Assembly: GCA_045106985.1 (NCBI GenBank)
Contig: JBGCFQ010000021.1
Coordinates: 82,027 to 146,026, forward strand
DNA from: JAUIET01 sp045106985
GTDB lineage: Bacteria > Pseudomonadota > Gammaproteobacteria > Pseudomonadales > JAUIET01
Length of the DNA stretch: 64,000 bases
Direction: 5' to 3'
The position numbers were made by a program, and so were the translations under genes. Position 1 is the first letter of the stretch, and each line of letters begins with the position of its first letter. Below are positions 34,094 to 43,418 of the stretch, in pieces. Under the pieces are notes generated by a model. That model was not told the DNA's origin, searched no databases, and saw only the letters and a program-made list of their open reading frames with translations.

Positions 34094-35869
34094 CTAACTA
34101 TAGTCTGTCATTCTAACCAGTTTTCCTGGTCGCGCCGATGTTACTTCGTCGTTACTGATGACCTGCTTGCCCGACACAAAAGTGGCTCGATAACCCGATA
34201 CTGGCTGCAGTAGGCGCTGACCACCAGCTGGCAAGTCTTGAACCATTTTTGGCACACCCAAAGAAAGCTTCTCGTAGTCGATAATATTTATGTCGGCCTT
34301 CAGGCCTACCTTTAATTGACCTCTGTCATGCATGCCAAGGTAGCTCGCCCCATCACTGCTTAACATCTGAATGGCCCGGCTTAGTTCTATGCCGTCTTTG
34401 CCATGCTTTACGCGGTCACGAGTCCAGTGTGACAACAAATAAGTCGGGAAGCTTGCATCGCAAATTGTACCGACGTGCGCGCCGCCGTCGGATAAGCCGG
34501 GTAGGGCTGCCGGGTGTTGCAGCATGGCATATACGTTGTCGTAGTTCATTTCTGTATAGTTATATACGGGGAAGTACAACAGCGAACGTCCGTCATCCTC
34601 TAGAAGCAAATCGTAACTTTTATCCCAGATGCTGACGTCATCTGCTCGGGCCATGCCGGCCACAGAACTCTCGCTGTTTTGTTCGTAATCCACTACACCA
34701 TCACGCTCTAGCTTAAAATGTTTCTCTGCCAGTGCCTCATAGGAGGCTATTAATAAGTCGGTAATCTCCGGAATTGGCGAGCCAGGCCCTGCCAGTTTAA
34801 TCGGCGTCTCACTGAGCATTTTTTGCTTGAACTCTGGATCACGCATGGTGGCAACCCGCTCGCTGAGCGGCTTGTCCTTAATCGCTATATAGCTCGGGAA
34901 TGCCATTAAAGGATGAAATGTGCATTCTAGTCCTAGAAAAACGCCGATCGCTCTGGGTGCCACTTGCAGATGTACCCTGAGACCCTCGGCGTTAAGTTGT
35001 TCAACCCTATCTATAATTTTAAGCCAGTCATCGGGCGCAAAATCTCGCTGCATAAGTGACATTGAACAAGGACGACCTTCGGACGCTCTAAAATAAGCCT
35101 CCATTAGCTCAAACTCGTATTCGAAATTATCTTGTGGTCGCACCATATCAAAATCGTTTACGGCTTGTAGTACGCCATGTGTCAAACCCTTGAAAGCTGC
35201 GCCTAAGCCGGCCAATTCCGCTTTGCCCGCTTCACTGGAAGGCGTCCATTCACCATCGACAGATTTATGTAAGTCGCTGCGACCGGTGCTAAAACCAACC
35301 GCGCCTGCTTCTAGCCCTTCGCGAACAATGGCTTGCATGGTCGCAACGTCTTCCTCTGTTGCGGGCTCGTCGAACACGGCACGATCGCCCATGGCGAACA
35401 CTCTAACCGGGTCGTGTGGAATGAGTACCGCAAAATCGATACTATGTGGAAGCTTCTCTATAGCATCCATGTATTCGGGAAAGCTCTCCCAGTCCCACTG
35501 AATACCTTCATGCAGGGCTGTGCCAGGAATGTCTTCAACGCCTTCCATCAAACGAATCAACTTGTCTCTATCTTCTCTGCGACATGGAGCGAAGCCAACG
35601 CCGCAATTTCCCAGCACGGCAGTAGTTACGCCATGATTTACCGAGGGTTTTAGTTCTTCGTCCCAACTGATTTGACCGTCGTAATGAGTATGCACATCAA
35701 CAAAGCCGGGCGTCACAATTGCACCATTGGCATTAATAGTCTGATTTGCTTCTCCACTGCACTCGCCAATTTCGACAATCTTGCCATTTTTCACAGCCAC
35801 AGTTGCCGAATATGGGGCACTGCCAGTGCCATCAACAACAAGACCACCTTCAATTTTCAGATCAAACAC
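34094..35869 (-). CDS. N-acyl-D-amino-acid deacylase-family amidohydrolase
   Basis: 591 residues. Metal-dependent amidohydrolase: GFVDVHTHYDGQ gives the HxH pair, GVTTAVLGNCGVGFAP holds the D-aminoacylase-type Cys ligand, and SDGGAHVG the late Asp. The C-terminal LGMHDRGQLKVGLKADINIID rebuilds the beta-sandwich. Family members cleave N-acyl-D-amino acids or act on dihydropyrimidine-like rings. It is just upstream of sauS on the same strand, so an N-acyl amine tied to the sulfonate pathway is conceivable but unproven. Confidence 0.9.
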   Translation of the reverse strand: MFDLKIEGGLVVDGTGSAPYSATVAVKNGKIVEIGECSGEANQTINANGAIVTPGFVDVHTHYDGQISWDEELKPSVNHGVTTAVLGNCGVGFAPCRREDRDKLIRLMEGVEDIPGTALHEGIQWDWESFPEYMDAIEKLPHSIDFAVLIPHDPVRVFAMGDRAVFDEPATEEDVATMQAIVREGLEAGAVGFSTGRSDLHKSVDGEWTPSSEAGKAELAGLGAAFKGLTHGVLQAVNDFDMVRPQDNFEYEFELMEAYFRASEGRPCSMSLMQRDFAPDDWLKIIDRVEQLNAEGLRVHLQVAPRAIGVFLGLECTFHPLMAFPSYIAIKDKPLSERVATMRDPEFKQKMLSETPIKLAGPGSPIPEITDLLIASYEALAEKHFKLERDGVVDYEQNSESSVAGMARADDVSIWDKSYDLLLEDDGRSLLYFPVYNYTEMNYDNVYAMLQHPAALPGLSDGGAHVGTICDASFPTYLLSHWTRDRVKHGKDGIELSRAIQMLSSDGASYLGMHDRGQLKVGLKADINIIDYEKLSLGVPKMVQDLPAGGQRLLQPVSGYRATFVSGKQVISNDEVTSARPGKLVRMTDYS

Positions 35870-35954
35870 GTCATTGCTTCCTTTATCTCTAACAAGGATA
35901 TTTTAACGTGTTACGGAGTCGCTTACACCAATAGGTTCACATTTAGACCGTTGA

Positions 35955-36698
35955 TTAAACGCGAGTGTCTTCTATTAGTTGGGCGCCGCGCATGATTGAA
36001 CCATGTCCTGGATACACGACCTTAAGGGGCAGCTGTTCTAAGGTATCAAGTGTCTGTTCGGTTTGGGAGGCGTTGGAATAGATTGCTGGCGTTACCAATC
36101 GGCCTAAACTACCACTTCCCAATAAGGTATCACCTGACAGTAAGCTTTGGCTGTCAGCATGATAAAAACACACGCTGTCCCAGGAGTGTCCTGGAGTGTG
36201 TATAACGCGCCAGTCGGCATACAGCGGGATAACATCGTTGGCTTGCAGGCGATGGTCTTCGAGTGTTTTTAGTGGCTTGTGCGGTGCGAGGGACCCACCA
36301 TTGTAGCGAGCTTGTTGACGTGCTTCGATGTTGCGTTCTTTGCTCATATACATTTTCCAGGCCCGCGGGCGAAATGCTTCACGTACACCAGTAGTAAATC
36401 GAGTAAACATTCCAAAAACATTGTTTTTGAGTTTGTGCGTTCTCGACCCAGCGGCAAATGGCAACGCTACATCGGCGTTGCAGAGTTGGGCAAGTTCAAA
36501 AACGCCACCCATGTGATCAGGGTCGTCGTGTGTGCAGGTAACCAAGCTAATGTCTGCTATGTTTCGCTTTAGCTCTTGTTCTACATAACCAAGCACATAG
36601 CGCTCGCAGCGAATAGCCACGTCAACAATCAACAGCTGGGTTTCATATTCAACAACGTAGCTGTTGACCAGCCGAGTCTTAACCAAGTGTATTTTCAT
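35955..36698 (-). CDS. Metallo-beta-lactamase-fold hydrolase
   Basis: 247 residues from the ATG at 36698; the open frame runs to 36761, but that extension overlaps the divergent P450 gene. THDDPDHMGG (the HxxxDH zinc motif in altered form, with His/Asp/Asp-His), HTPGHSWDSVCF, LLSGDTLLG and VYPGHGS follow in order. Glyoxalase-II-like hydrolases of this type act on thioesters, lactones or similar. It is divergent from the cytochrome P450 gene by 50 bases. The substrate is unknown. Confidence 0.9.
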   Translation of the reverse strand: MKIHLVKTRLVNSYVVEYETQLLIVDVAIRCERYVLGYVEQELKRNIADISLVTCTHDDPDHMGGVFELAQLCNADVALPFAAGSRTHKLKNNVFGMFTRFTTGVREAFRPRAWKMYMSKERNIEARQQARYNGGSLAPHKPLKTLEDHRLQANDVIPLYADWRVIHTPGHSWDSVCFYHADSQSLLSGDTLLGSGSLGRLVTPAIYSNASQTEQTLDTLEQLPLKVVYPGHGSIMRGAQLIEDTRV

Positions 36699-36748
36699 CT
36701 GTCGAACATTATACTCGGCTTGCCTCAAAGAAAGATGGATAGAAACCA

Positions 36749-37993
36749 GTGCGTGCACCACTATACTCCAGCCAAGCTGACGAACTGCTAAGTGAACATG
36801 CGATCCTTAACCCACATGCGCTTTACGACCGACTACGCTGCTCTTCACCCGTAGCGAGAATTGCCGAGTCTGGTGTGCACCTGGTTACTAGCTGGGAGCT
36901 AGTGCACGAGGCGCTTGATCGCGAATCAGACTTTTCAGCGAATTTAACGGGCGTACTGTATCGAGGGGCTGATGGTCAACCGGCTTGTTTTGAGTTGCCT
37001 CAGTCGGTGGCTACAGCGGTTATTGCGACAGCTGATGAGCCACGTCATTCAGTACACCGTGCATTGCTACAAGCTAGATTTACACCAAGCTCAATCGCCT
37101 CATTTGAACAACCTGTAAAGCAATGGGCCGATCAGGTACTGTCGCCTCTGATTGCTGCTGGGGGCGGTGATGCAATGGATGCCTGCGAAAGGGTGCCGGC
37201 TCTAGTGGTTGCACATTTGTTAGGCTTGCCAGTGGAAGACGTGGATGATTTTCGTGTTTGGGCCATGATGGGTGGCGATATGTTGGCAGGGGAAGTGACA
37301 GGTGAAGGACTCACCTTTCTTGCAACTGAGACTGCGCGAATGTCGGACTATTTGGGGCGCCATTTCGATAGTGCCTTTGATAACATAAGCAGTGAGTCCG
37401 ATGCCCCTCTGATGCATACGCTTGCCGCAGGTGTGCAGGCAGGTCAAATATCACGTGAAGAAGCGCTAGGAATCGCCATCGTCTTGTTTGGCGCGGGCGG
37501 TGAAAGTACGGCCGCATTGATTGCATCATGCTTCAAGATCTTGGCTGAACGCCCCGATCTTTTTCAGCAATTGCGAGTTGAACGTTCGCTGATTAACCGC
37601 TTTGTGGAGGAGGTAGTTCGGCTGGAATCGCCGTTTAAATTTCACTATAGATCGGTCAAAACGGAATGTGAATTGGGCGGCTATGCCTTGCAACCCGGTG
37701 ATCGATTGATGTTGGTTTGGGCCGCTGCTAATCGAGATGGGCAGGCATTGCCAGAAGCGCATGCGCTTCGCCTTGATCGTAAGCATGCGAAGCAGCATAC
37801 GGGCTTTGGCCGTGGGGCGCATTTTTGTATTGGCGCTGTACTCGCTAGATTAGAAGCGAAAATTATGATTGAGTGTTTGTTAGATGGCGCGGAGACTATA
37901 GAGCTGGTTGCACAAGGTGCGGCTTATGCGAATAGTATATTTGTGCGGCGTCTAAACAAGCTTCAATTGAATATACGCGAGCGTGTTGTGTAA
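36749..37993 (+). CDS. Cytochrome P450
   Basis: 414 residues, GTG start, soluble bacterial class. The heme-binding loop GFGRGAHFCIGAVLA has axial Cys360. The K-helix ExxR is EVVRLES. The I-helix oxygen-activating segment reads FGAGGESTAA, where the acid-alcohol pair is Glu-Ser/Thr instead of Asp/Glu-Thr directly adjacent. No ferredoxin or ferredoxin reductase gene adjoins, so it must borrow electron donors. Substrate is unknown; the divergent MBL hydrolase may act on related compounds. Confidence 0.93.
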   Translation: MRAPLYSSQADELLSEHAILNPHALYDRLRCSSPVARIAESGVHLVTSWELVHEALDRESDFSANLTGVLYRGADGQPACFELPQSVATAVIATADEPRHSVHRALLQARFTPSSIASFEQPVKQWADQVLSPLIAAGGGDAMDACERVPALVVAHLLGLPVEDVDDFRVWAMMGGDMLAGEVTGEGLTFLATETARMSDYLGRHFDSAFDNISSESDAPLMHTLAAGVQAGQISREEALGIAIVLFGAGGESTAALIASCFKILAERPDLFQQLRVERSLINRFVEEVVRLESPFKFHYRSVKTECELGGYALQPGDRLMLVWAAANRDGQALPEAHALRLDRKHAKQHTGFGRGAHFCIGAVLARLEAKIMIECLLDGAETIELVAQGAAYANSIFVRRLNKLQLNIRERVV

Positions 37994-37994
37994 C

Positions 37995-38627
37995 TTAGCT
38001 CTTGTTTGCCGAGCGGGATTCGGCGCGATAGGCTTTGGCTATTAGCTGGGCTGTATCTTCTACATACTCTTTAACTGTTTCGCCTTTGTCTCGCGCTTGG
38101 TTTACCACGGTATCTTCGACAAGCGTAATAGCGTTTACTTCGCCTCGTTGCAGGCCATCTGAGCCCTTAGCAGGCTTGAGTCTGATCTTGGTATCAAAAA
38201 ATGAAATACCTTCGTCTACGCCAACCAAAATTCTTATATTTGCCGTCTTTTTTTGGTAGTGAGTAATCACTCCAGCAACTACAATTGCAGAGTCGTGATT
38301 TGAGCGCTTACTCTTCTTTGCTTGCTTTTCACTTAACACGTTGTCGAACGCATCTTGCTCTTCCAACTTGTCGAGAAAGCGTGCGGCGAGTTCTTTGCGC
38401 ACAGACTTCTTGACCTTTCCATCGGTGCCGTTTTCAAAATCAAGCACAACCGCCGTTGATCGTGTTTCCATGTGCTCGGCGACCGAGTCGTGCACCTTGT
38501 GCAAGTCAGGCGTATTCTCTGCCTTCAATGTCGCTGATTGAATAAGCAACACGGAAACAAATGGCAGAAAAAAGGCGCGTACATTGTGCGCACAGGTAGT
38601 TTTGGTTTTGCTTGTTTGGGATGGCAT
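37995..38627 (-). CDS. Exported hypothetical protein (DUF4410-like?)
   Basis: 210 residues. A positively charged N-terminus followed by AFFLPFVSVLLIQSATLKA is a Sec signal peptide. The mature part (VVLDFENGTDG, LAARFLDKLEE, VVAGVITHYQKKTANIRILVG) has the strand-helix pattern of small periplasmic DUF4410-type proteins, a weak resemblance. AAGAGC precedes the ATG. It converges on the P450 gene with a 1-base gap. Function unknown. Confidence 0.75.
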   Translation of the reverse strand: MPSQTSKTKTTCAHNVRAFFLPFVSVLLIQSATLKAENTPDLHKVHDSVAEHMETRSTAVVLDFENGTDGKVKKSVRKELAARFLDKLEEQDAFDNVLSEKQAKKSKRSNHDSAIVVAGVITHYQKKTANIRILVGVDEGISFFDTKIRLKPAKGSDGLQRGEVNAITLVEDTVVNQARDKGETVKEYVEDTAQLIAKAYRAESRSANKS

Positions 38628-38824
38628 TTGCGATGCTCTTCGAATAAGTTGCTCAATTAATAGACTAGGCTATTGGTTGAAATTTGTTCGTTGACGGGCT
38701 TTTTCTTTTCAGCGTTTCGGGCGAAATGTGACCGATTGCACAGTTGACGGCAGTCAGGAGCTACCAGATACTGCGCGACATTTCTGGCATAACCCCAGTA
38801 CCTTCACACAAAGGGCGACCTGAT

Positions 38825-39628
38825 ATGAATGACGACGTAATGATTGAAGTAACGGATGGTGTCGCATTGGTTACTCTGAACAGACCTGAAGCCTTGAACA
38901 CCTTTAATTATGGCGTGCTCGAAGGTCTTGGAGCCGCATACAAGCGTTGTGACGAGGACGATGAAATTCGCTGTGTTGTGGTCACAGGTGCTGGTCGCGC
39001 ATTCTGTGCTGGCGCAGATCTATCTGGTGGCGGCGAGACTTTCGATAGCTCAGATAGGGAGGATATTTCTTCCTGCCCCCTTGCCATGCAAGCCTGGGAA
39101 GTCCGCAAACCAGTGATTGCAGCCTGCAACGGTCATGCAATAGGCGTGGGTATGGGAATTGCCGCGCAATGTGATATACGAATTGTTGCTGCGGAGGCTA
39201 AGTACGGCTTTCTGCAGAACCGACGTGGGGTCGTGGTTGATTTTGGAATGTCGTGGTTACTACCTCGGCTAGTTGGGTTTGAGAAAGCTTTTGAGTTGTT
39301 GGTCCGAGCTCAACGGATGTCGGGGGCCGATGTTGTTGAGGCGGGTTTGGCTAGCCGATGCGTGCCCGCAGAAGAGGTTCTTCAGGTAGCACTGGAAATG
39401 GCCGCTGACTACGCTGACAATTGCGCTCCATTGGTAAGCGGATTACACAAGCGCTTATTATGGAAAGGTTTAGACAGCAATTTCGAATCCGCAGTTGCAG
39501 ATGAATCTTTAGCCCTCAATCACAGCATGCGTAAGCCCGATGCGCTTGAAGGCGGCGTGGCATACTTTGAAAAAAGAACACCTCAATGGACTGGCAGTGT
39601 GAATAAGGATTGGCCTGAAGGCTTATAA
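38825..39628 (+). CDS. Enoyl-CoA hydratase/isomerase-family protein
   Basis: 267 residues from the ATG at 38825; the frame is open back to 38744 but the upstream part lacks crotonase character. Crotonase motifs: ALVTLNRPEALNTF, GAGRAFCAGADLSGGG (oxyanion hole) and KPVIAACNGHAIGVGMG. RRGVVVDFGMSWLLPRLVG lies where catalytic acids normally sit. It may act on acyl-CoA in fatty-acid or aromatic breakdown. Its end overlaps the rmlD end by 6 bases, convergent. Confidence 0.92.
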   Translation: MNDDVMIEVTDGVALVTLNRPEALNTFNYGVLEGLGAAYKRCDEDDEIRCVVVTGAGRAFCAGADLSGGGETFDSSDREDISSCPLAMQAWEVRKPVIAACNGHAIGVGMGIAAQCDIRIVAAEAKYGFLQNRRGVVVDFGMSWLLPRLVGFEKAFELLVRAQRMSGADVVEAGLASRCVPAEEVLQVALEMAADYADNCAPLVSGLHKRLLWKGLDSNFESAVADESLALNHSMRKPDALEGGVAYFEKRTPQWTGSVNKDWPEGL

Positions 39629-40489
39629 TACCTTAAGTACTAATTTCAGTTCTTCCTGCCAGTTACAGGGCACAATTCCTGGTAGCTTTTTTTCGCTCAG
39701 CATTTGAGAGTTTGCAGGTCTTGCCGCAGGTGTTGGGTACTCTGAGGAGCTGATAGCATTAACCTTTGGCGATTTCGACAGTTTACCCATTTGAGTGGCT
39801 TGAACGAAGATTTCTTCTGCAAAGCTGTGCCAGCTTGTAAACGGACCGCTTTGAAAATGATATGTGCCCCAGGGAACGTCTTCGCCGGCGTGAATGTTCT
39901 GAGCGATAGTAATTAGGTTCTCTGCGATGCTTCTGGCGGCGGTCGGTGCACCAAGTTGATCGGCCACCACATTTAGTTCATCACGCTCACCACCTACCCT
40001 AAGCATTGTTTTAACGAAATTTGCTCCATAGCGCCCAAACACCCAGCTCACGCGTAAAATGATGTGCTTATGCCACGCTTCGTTCAGTGCTAGTTCGCCA
40101 GCTAATTTCGACGCCCCGTACACTCCTTGCGGATCGGTTGCATTCGATTCGAGATAGGGCTTGGTCTGTGACCCACTAAAGACGTAATCGGTAGACACGT
40201 GCAACATGGGGATGTCGGCTGAAGAACAGGCATTAGCGAGGTACTTTACCCCATCGCAATTGATGGCATAGGCACGTACTTCTTCTTCTTCGGCCTTGTC
40301 CACCGCTGTGTAGGCCGCACAATTGATGACGATATCTGGAGAATGCTTGGCTAGTTGTGCCTTAATTGCAGCTGCATTGGTGATATCAAGTTCAGAGGAA
40401 CCTAAGCAAATACATTCAAGCGTTGGCGAATTCCAGTGTGAAAATTCGGACCCAAGCTGACCTGAACCGCCAGCCACTAATATTTTCAT
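39623..40489 (-). CDS. rmlD: dTDP-4-dehydrorhamnose reductase
   Basis: 288 residues. GGSGQLGSEF is the NADPH-binding glycine motif. VINCAAYTAVDKAEEE, HVSTDYVFSGS, YGASKLAGE (Tyr/Lys) and LRVSWVFGRYG are diagnostic. It makes the final reduction to dTDP-L-rhamnose. It is last in the rmlBACD unit, 49 bases after rmlC. Confidence 0.96.
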   Translation of the reverse strand: MKILVAGGSGQLGSEFSHWNSPTLECICLGSSELDITNAAAIKAQLAKHSPDIVINCAAYTAVDKAEEEEVRAYAINCDGVKYLANACSSADIPMLHVSTDYVFSGSQTKPYLESNATDPQGVYGASKLAGELALNEAWHKHIILRVSWVFGRYGANFVKTMLRVGGERDELNVVADQLGAPTAARSIAENLITIAQNIHAGEDVPWGTYHFQSGPFTSWHSFAEEIFVQATQMGKLSKSPKVNAISSSEYPTPAARPANSQMLSEKKLPGIVPCNWQEELKLVLKVL

Positions 40490-40538
40490 TATTAATGTTC
40501 TCGTTGAGTCGTTAGAAAAATGTCTGCTAAAAAGGCGG

Positions 40539-41075
40539 CTATGAGTTGTGCAGTTCGCTTAGTGTTGGAAGAACAGCGTCCTTCCCAGACAATTGCGGAT
40601 CGGCGATTGGCCATTCGATTCCGACTTCCGGATCATTCCAAATGATGCCACCTTCATCTGCCGGATTATAGTAGTCGGTACACTTGTACTGAAAGTCAGC
40701 GATATCACTGGTAACAACAAAACCGTGAGCATAGCCCGGCGGAACCCAGAATAGTTTATGGTTCTCTTCGGTGAGTTCTATGCCAACGTATTGTCCGCAG
40801 GTATTGGATAGCGGGTTAATGTCGACTGCAACATCATAAACGCTGCCGCGGGTTACCCTAACTAATTTTCCTTGAGGTTGGGTTACTTGAAAGTGCAGGC
40901 CGCGTAATACTCCGCGTTGAGATCGTGAGTGATTATCTTGTACGAATGGTTGAGTAATTCCTGCGTCTCTAAATTGGTTTTCGCGGTAGCTCTCTAGGAA
41001 AAATCCACGGTGGTCGCCATGAACTTTGGGTTCAATGATTAGCACGCCATCCAGTTTTGTTTCTATGACTTTCAT
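40539..41075 (-). CDS. rmlC: dTDP-4-dehydrorhamnose 3,5-epimerase
   Basis: 178 residues. DHRGFFLESYRENQF, FVQDNHSRSQRGVLRGLHFQ (catalytic His), VDINP, FWVPPGYAHGFVV and YKCTDYYNPADEGGI are the cupin-fold epimerase signatures. It inverts C3 and C5 of dTDP-4-keto-6-deoxyglucose. Its ATG overlaps the stop of rmlA by 4 bases. Confidence 0.97.
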   Translation of the reverse strand: MKVIETKLDGVLIIEPKVHGDHRGFFLESYRENQFRDAGITQPFVQDNHSRSQRGVLRGLHFQVTQPQGKLVRVTRGSVYDVAVDINPLSNTCGQYVGIELTEENHKLFWVPPGYAHGFVVTSDIADFQYKCTDYYNPADEGGIIWNDPEVGIEWPIADPQLSGKDAVLPTLSELHNS

Positions 41076-41950
41076 AGCTCTGTTTTTCCACTTGCTACTT
41101 TCATTAGGTATTGGCCGTAATTCGTTTTTCCCAACAGCTCTGCTTCATGCAGCAGTTGTTCTTTATTGATCCAGCCTTGTAAAAAAGCTATTTCCTCAAG
41201 GCAGGCGACTTTTAGCCCTTGTCTTAGTTCAATTGTTCGAACGAATTGCGCGGCGTCCATTAGGCTGTCATGGGTTCCTGTATCTAACCATGCAAAGCCA
41301 CGGCCCAAGCGTTTCACACTCAAGGAGCCTGCCTCAAGATAGGTCGAATTTACGGACGTTATTTCTAGCTCGCCGCGTGAACTGGGTTCGATTTGCTTTG
41401 CGATACTGATAACATCGTTGTCGTAAAAATAAAGCCCGGTTACCGCATAGTCAGATTTAGGTTCTTCTGGCTTTTCTTCTATAGAAATCGCCTTCCCGGC
41501 TGTATCAAACTCAACCACACCAAAACGATGTGGATCATCGACAAGATAACCAAACACAGTCGCGCCTGTTTTTTGATTAGCAGCTTGCTCTAGGGTTGTT
41601 GAGAAATGTTCGCCATAGAATATGTTGTCACCCAAAACCAGGCAAACACTGTCATTGCCAATAAAACTTTCGCCAATAATAAACGCCTGAGCCAGACCGT
41701 CAGGAGAAGGTTGCTCGGCGTAGCTAAAGTTAACACCGAAATTTTCCCCGTCGCCCAACATACGTTGGAAATAAGGTAAGTCCACTGGCGTGGATATTAT
41801 TAGGATGTCTTGAATGCCCGCCAACATCAGTGTCGACAGCGGGTAATAGATCATCGGTTTGTCGTATACCGGTAGCAGTTGCTTCGATACGCCGCGTGTG
41901 ACCGGGTGCAGTCTTGTCCCTGAGCCTCCTGCCAAAACGATTCCTTTCAT
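41072..41950 (-). CDS. rmlA: Glucose-1-phosphate thymidylyltransferase
   Basis: 292 residues. GIVLAGGSGTRLHPVTRGVSKQ at the N-terminus is the nucleotide-binding motif, followed by YDKPMIYYPL, EQPSPDGLAQAF and the active-site EEKPEEPKS. It makes dTDP-glucose, entry to rhamnose synthesis. It lies 41 bases after rmlB, overlapping rmlC by 4 bases. Confidence 0.97.
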   Translation of the reverse strand: MKGIVLAGGSGTRLHPVTRGVSKQLLPVYDKPMIYYPLSTLMLAGIQDILIISTPVDLPYFQRMLGDGENFGVNFSYAEQPSPDGLAQAFIIGESFIGNDSVCLVLGDNIFYGEHFSTTLEQAANQKTGATVFGYLVDDPHRFGVVEFDTAGKAISIEEKPEEPKSDYAVTGLYFYDNDVISIAKQIEPSSRGELEITSVNSTYLEAGSLSVKRLGRGFAWLDTGTHDSLMDAAQFVRTIELRQGLKVACLEEIAFLQGWINKEQLLHEAELLGKTNYGQYLMKVASGKTEL

Positions 41951-41991
41951 TGAGTTTCCTTATTATTTTATCTTAAATTTGTTGAGTCATT

Positions 41992-43059
41992 TTATTGGTT
42001 GCTGGCGAGGCCAAGGCGTTGCCCCTGATAAGAGCCATCCTGCACGCGCGACCACCAAGCCTCATTGTCCAAATACCATTGCACCGTTTTCTCGAGACCG
42101 GTTGTAAAGGTTTCCAGAGGCGTCCAACCCAGCTCTCTTTCAATTTTGCTTGCGTCAATAGCGTAGCGAACGTCATGCCCGGGTCTATCTGCGACAAAGG
42201 TAATTAGGTCGGAGTAGCGTGACACGCCGTTTGGTTTGTTGGGTGCCAAGCGTTCCAATGCGGCACAAATTTCATTAACTACATCAATGTTCTTTTGCTC
42301 ATTATGGCCGCCAATATTGTAGGTTTCGCCAACGACTCCTTTAGTAGCAACGAGCAGTAGGGCTCTGGCATGATCTTCCACGTAGAGCCAATCACGAATC
42401 TGTTGTCCATCGCCATAAACCGGTAAGGGTTTGCCATCCAGAGCGTTCAGAATGGCCAAGGGAATTAGCTTTTCTGGAAAGTGGTAGGGACCATAATTGT
42501 TTGAACAGTTAGTAACAACCACTGGGAGGTCAAAGGTTGCGTGCCATGCTCGCACTAAATGGTCTGAAGAAGCCTTGCTTGCCGAGTACGGGGAGTTTGG
42601 TTCGTAGCGACTGTGTTCGTGAAACAAGCCTGTTTCGCCAAGCGAGCCGTAGACCTCGTCAGTGCTGATGTGATGGAATCGAAATGTGCTCTTGCGATCT
42701 TCCTGCAACTCGTTCCAATAGGCGCGTGCCGCTTGCAGTAAGGTAAAGGTGCCTATTATGTTGCTTTCTATAAAGTCCGCTGGTCCGTCGATTGAGCGAT
42801 CGACGTGCGATTCTGCCGCTAGGTGCATCACGATATCGGGTTGGAAGCTGTTGAATGCGGCGCTGACATCCGACGAATTGCAAATGTCCAACTGTGCAAA
42901 ATTGTAGCGGTCACTGTCGCTAGACGAGCCTAAGCTCTCTAAATTGCCGGCATACGTCAGTTTGTCGATGTTTAAAACGCTGTGGTCGGTGTGCTCAATA
43001 ATCAGACGAACTACAGCAGAACCTATAAAGCCAGCTCCGCCTGTAAGTAAAATATTCAT
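41992..43059 (-). CDS. rmlB: dTDP-glucose 4,6-dehydratase
   Basis: 355 residues from the ATG at 43059 (a TTG at 43068 would add three residues). LLTGGAGFIGSAVVR binds NAD; HLAAESHVDRSID, ISTDEVYGSLG, YSASKASSDHLVRAW (Tyr/Lys) and NCSNNYGPYHFPEKLIP are all diagnostic. It converts dTDP-glucose to the 4-keto-6-deoxy intermediate. First gene of the rhamnose unit; its promoter must lie in the gap above. Confidence 0.97.
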   Translation of the reverse strand: MNILLTGGAGFIGSAVVRLIIEHTDHSVLNIDKLTYAGNLESLGSSSDSDRYNFAQLDICNSSDVSAAFNSFQPDIVMHLAAESHVDRSIDGPADFIESNIIGTFTLLQAARAYWNELQEDRKSTFRFHHISTDEVYGSLGETGLFHEHSRYEPNSPYSASKASSDHLVRAWHATFDLPVVVTNCSNNYGPYHFPEKLIPLAILNALDGKPLPVYGDGQQIRDWLYVEDHARALLLVATKGVVGETYNIGGHNEQKNIDVVNEICAALERLAPNKPNGVSRYSDLITFVADRPGHDVRYAIDASKIERELGWTPLETFTTGLEKTVQWYLDNEAWWSRVQDGSYQGQRLGLASNQ

Positions 43060-43418
43060 TATAATCAATCACTTGTGAATTCAAAAAATGGCAAGTGAGG
43101 GATGACTGAATACTATCCTTGTCACATCGCGCCACAGGATAATAATAGACTCAATGAGCAATATCCGCATGGGAAAAGCGTTCTAGCGGTAGTATGAACA
43201 AATGGAGGGTGATCATTTTACTGAAGCCTGCCCTTCCTGGGCGGACTATCGCGCTGATGGCGATGGTGGAGTTAAAGTGACATCCCTGTGCTCCCAATCC
43301 TTTAGAGCATACTAGTCAGTCTGGTTCGGTATGTTTAGAGGCGATAGCTGGTATTGATGTGCGATATATCCCACATCAATACTCCGCATAATTATCTCGG
43401 CATCAGCATCAGTATGTA
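43060..43418. other. Intergenic gap with a stem-loop
   Basis: 359 bases between rmlB (start) and the repeat-protein gene (end), both minus strand. It contains the 11-bp perfect hairpin at 43351-43382 and the upstream region of rmlB. A 37-codon ORF at 43202-43315 is visible but unsupported. No clear promoter hexamers were identified. Confidence 0.5.
43351..43382. terminator. 11-bp perfect stem-loop after the repeat-protein gene
   Basis: GTATTGATGTG at 43351-43361 pairs exactly with CACATCAATAC at 43372-43382, loop of 10 bases. It sits 37 bases beyond the stop of the minus-strand repeat-protein gene. It has no U-run and only moderate G+C, so it may be a transcript-stabilising 3' hairpin or a protein-binding palindrome instead of a classical terminator. 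Confidence 0.4.

Noticed and set aside
43202..43315. 37-codon ORF with an Asp/Gly-rich stretch (DYRADGDGG)
   Set aside because: No ribosome site, no known motif match and no repeated unit; likely chance.
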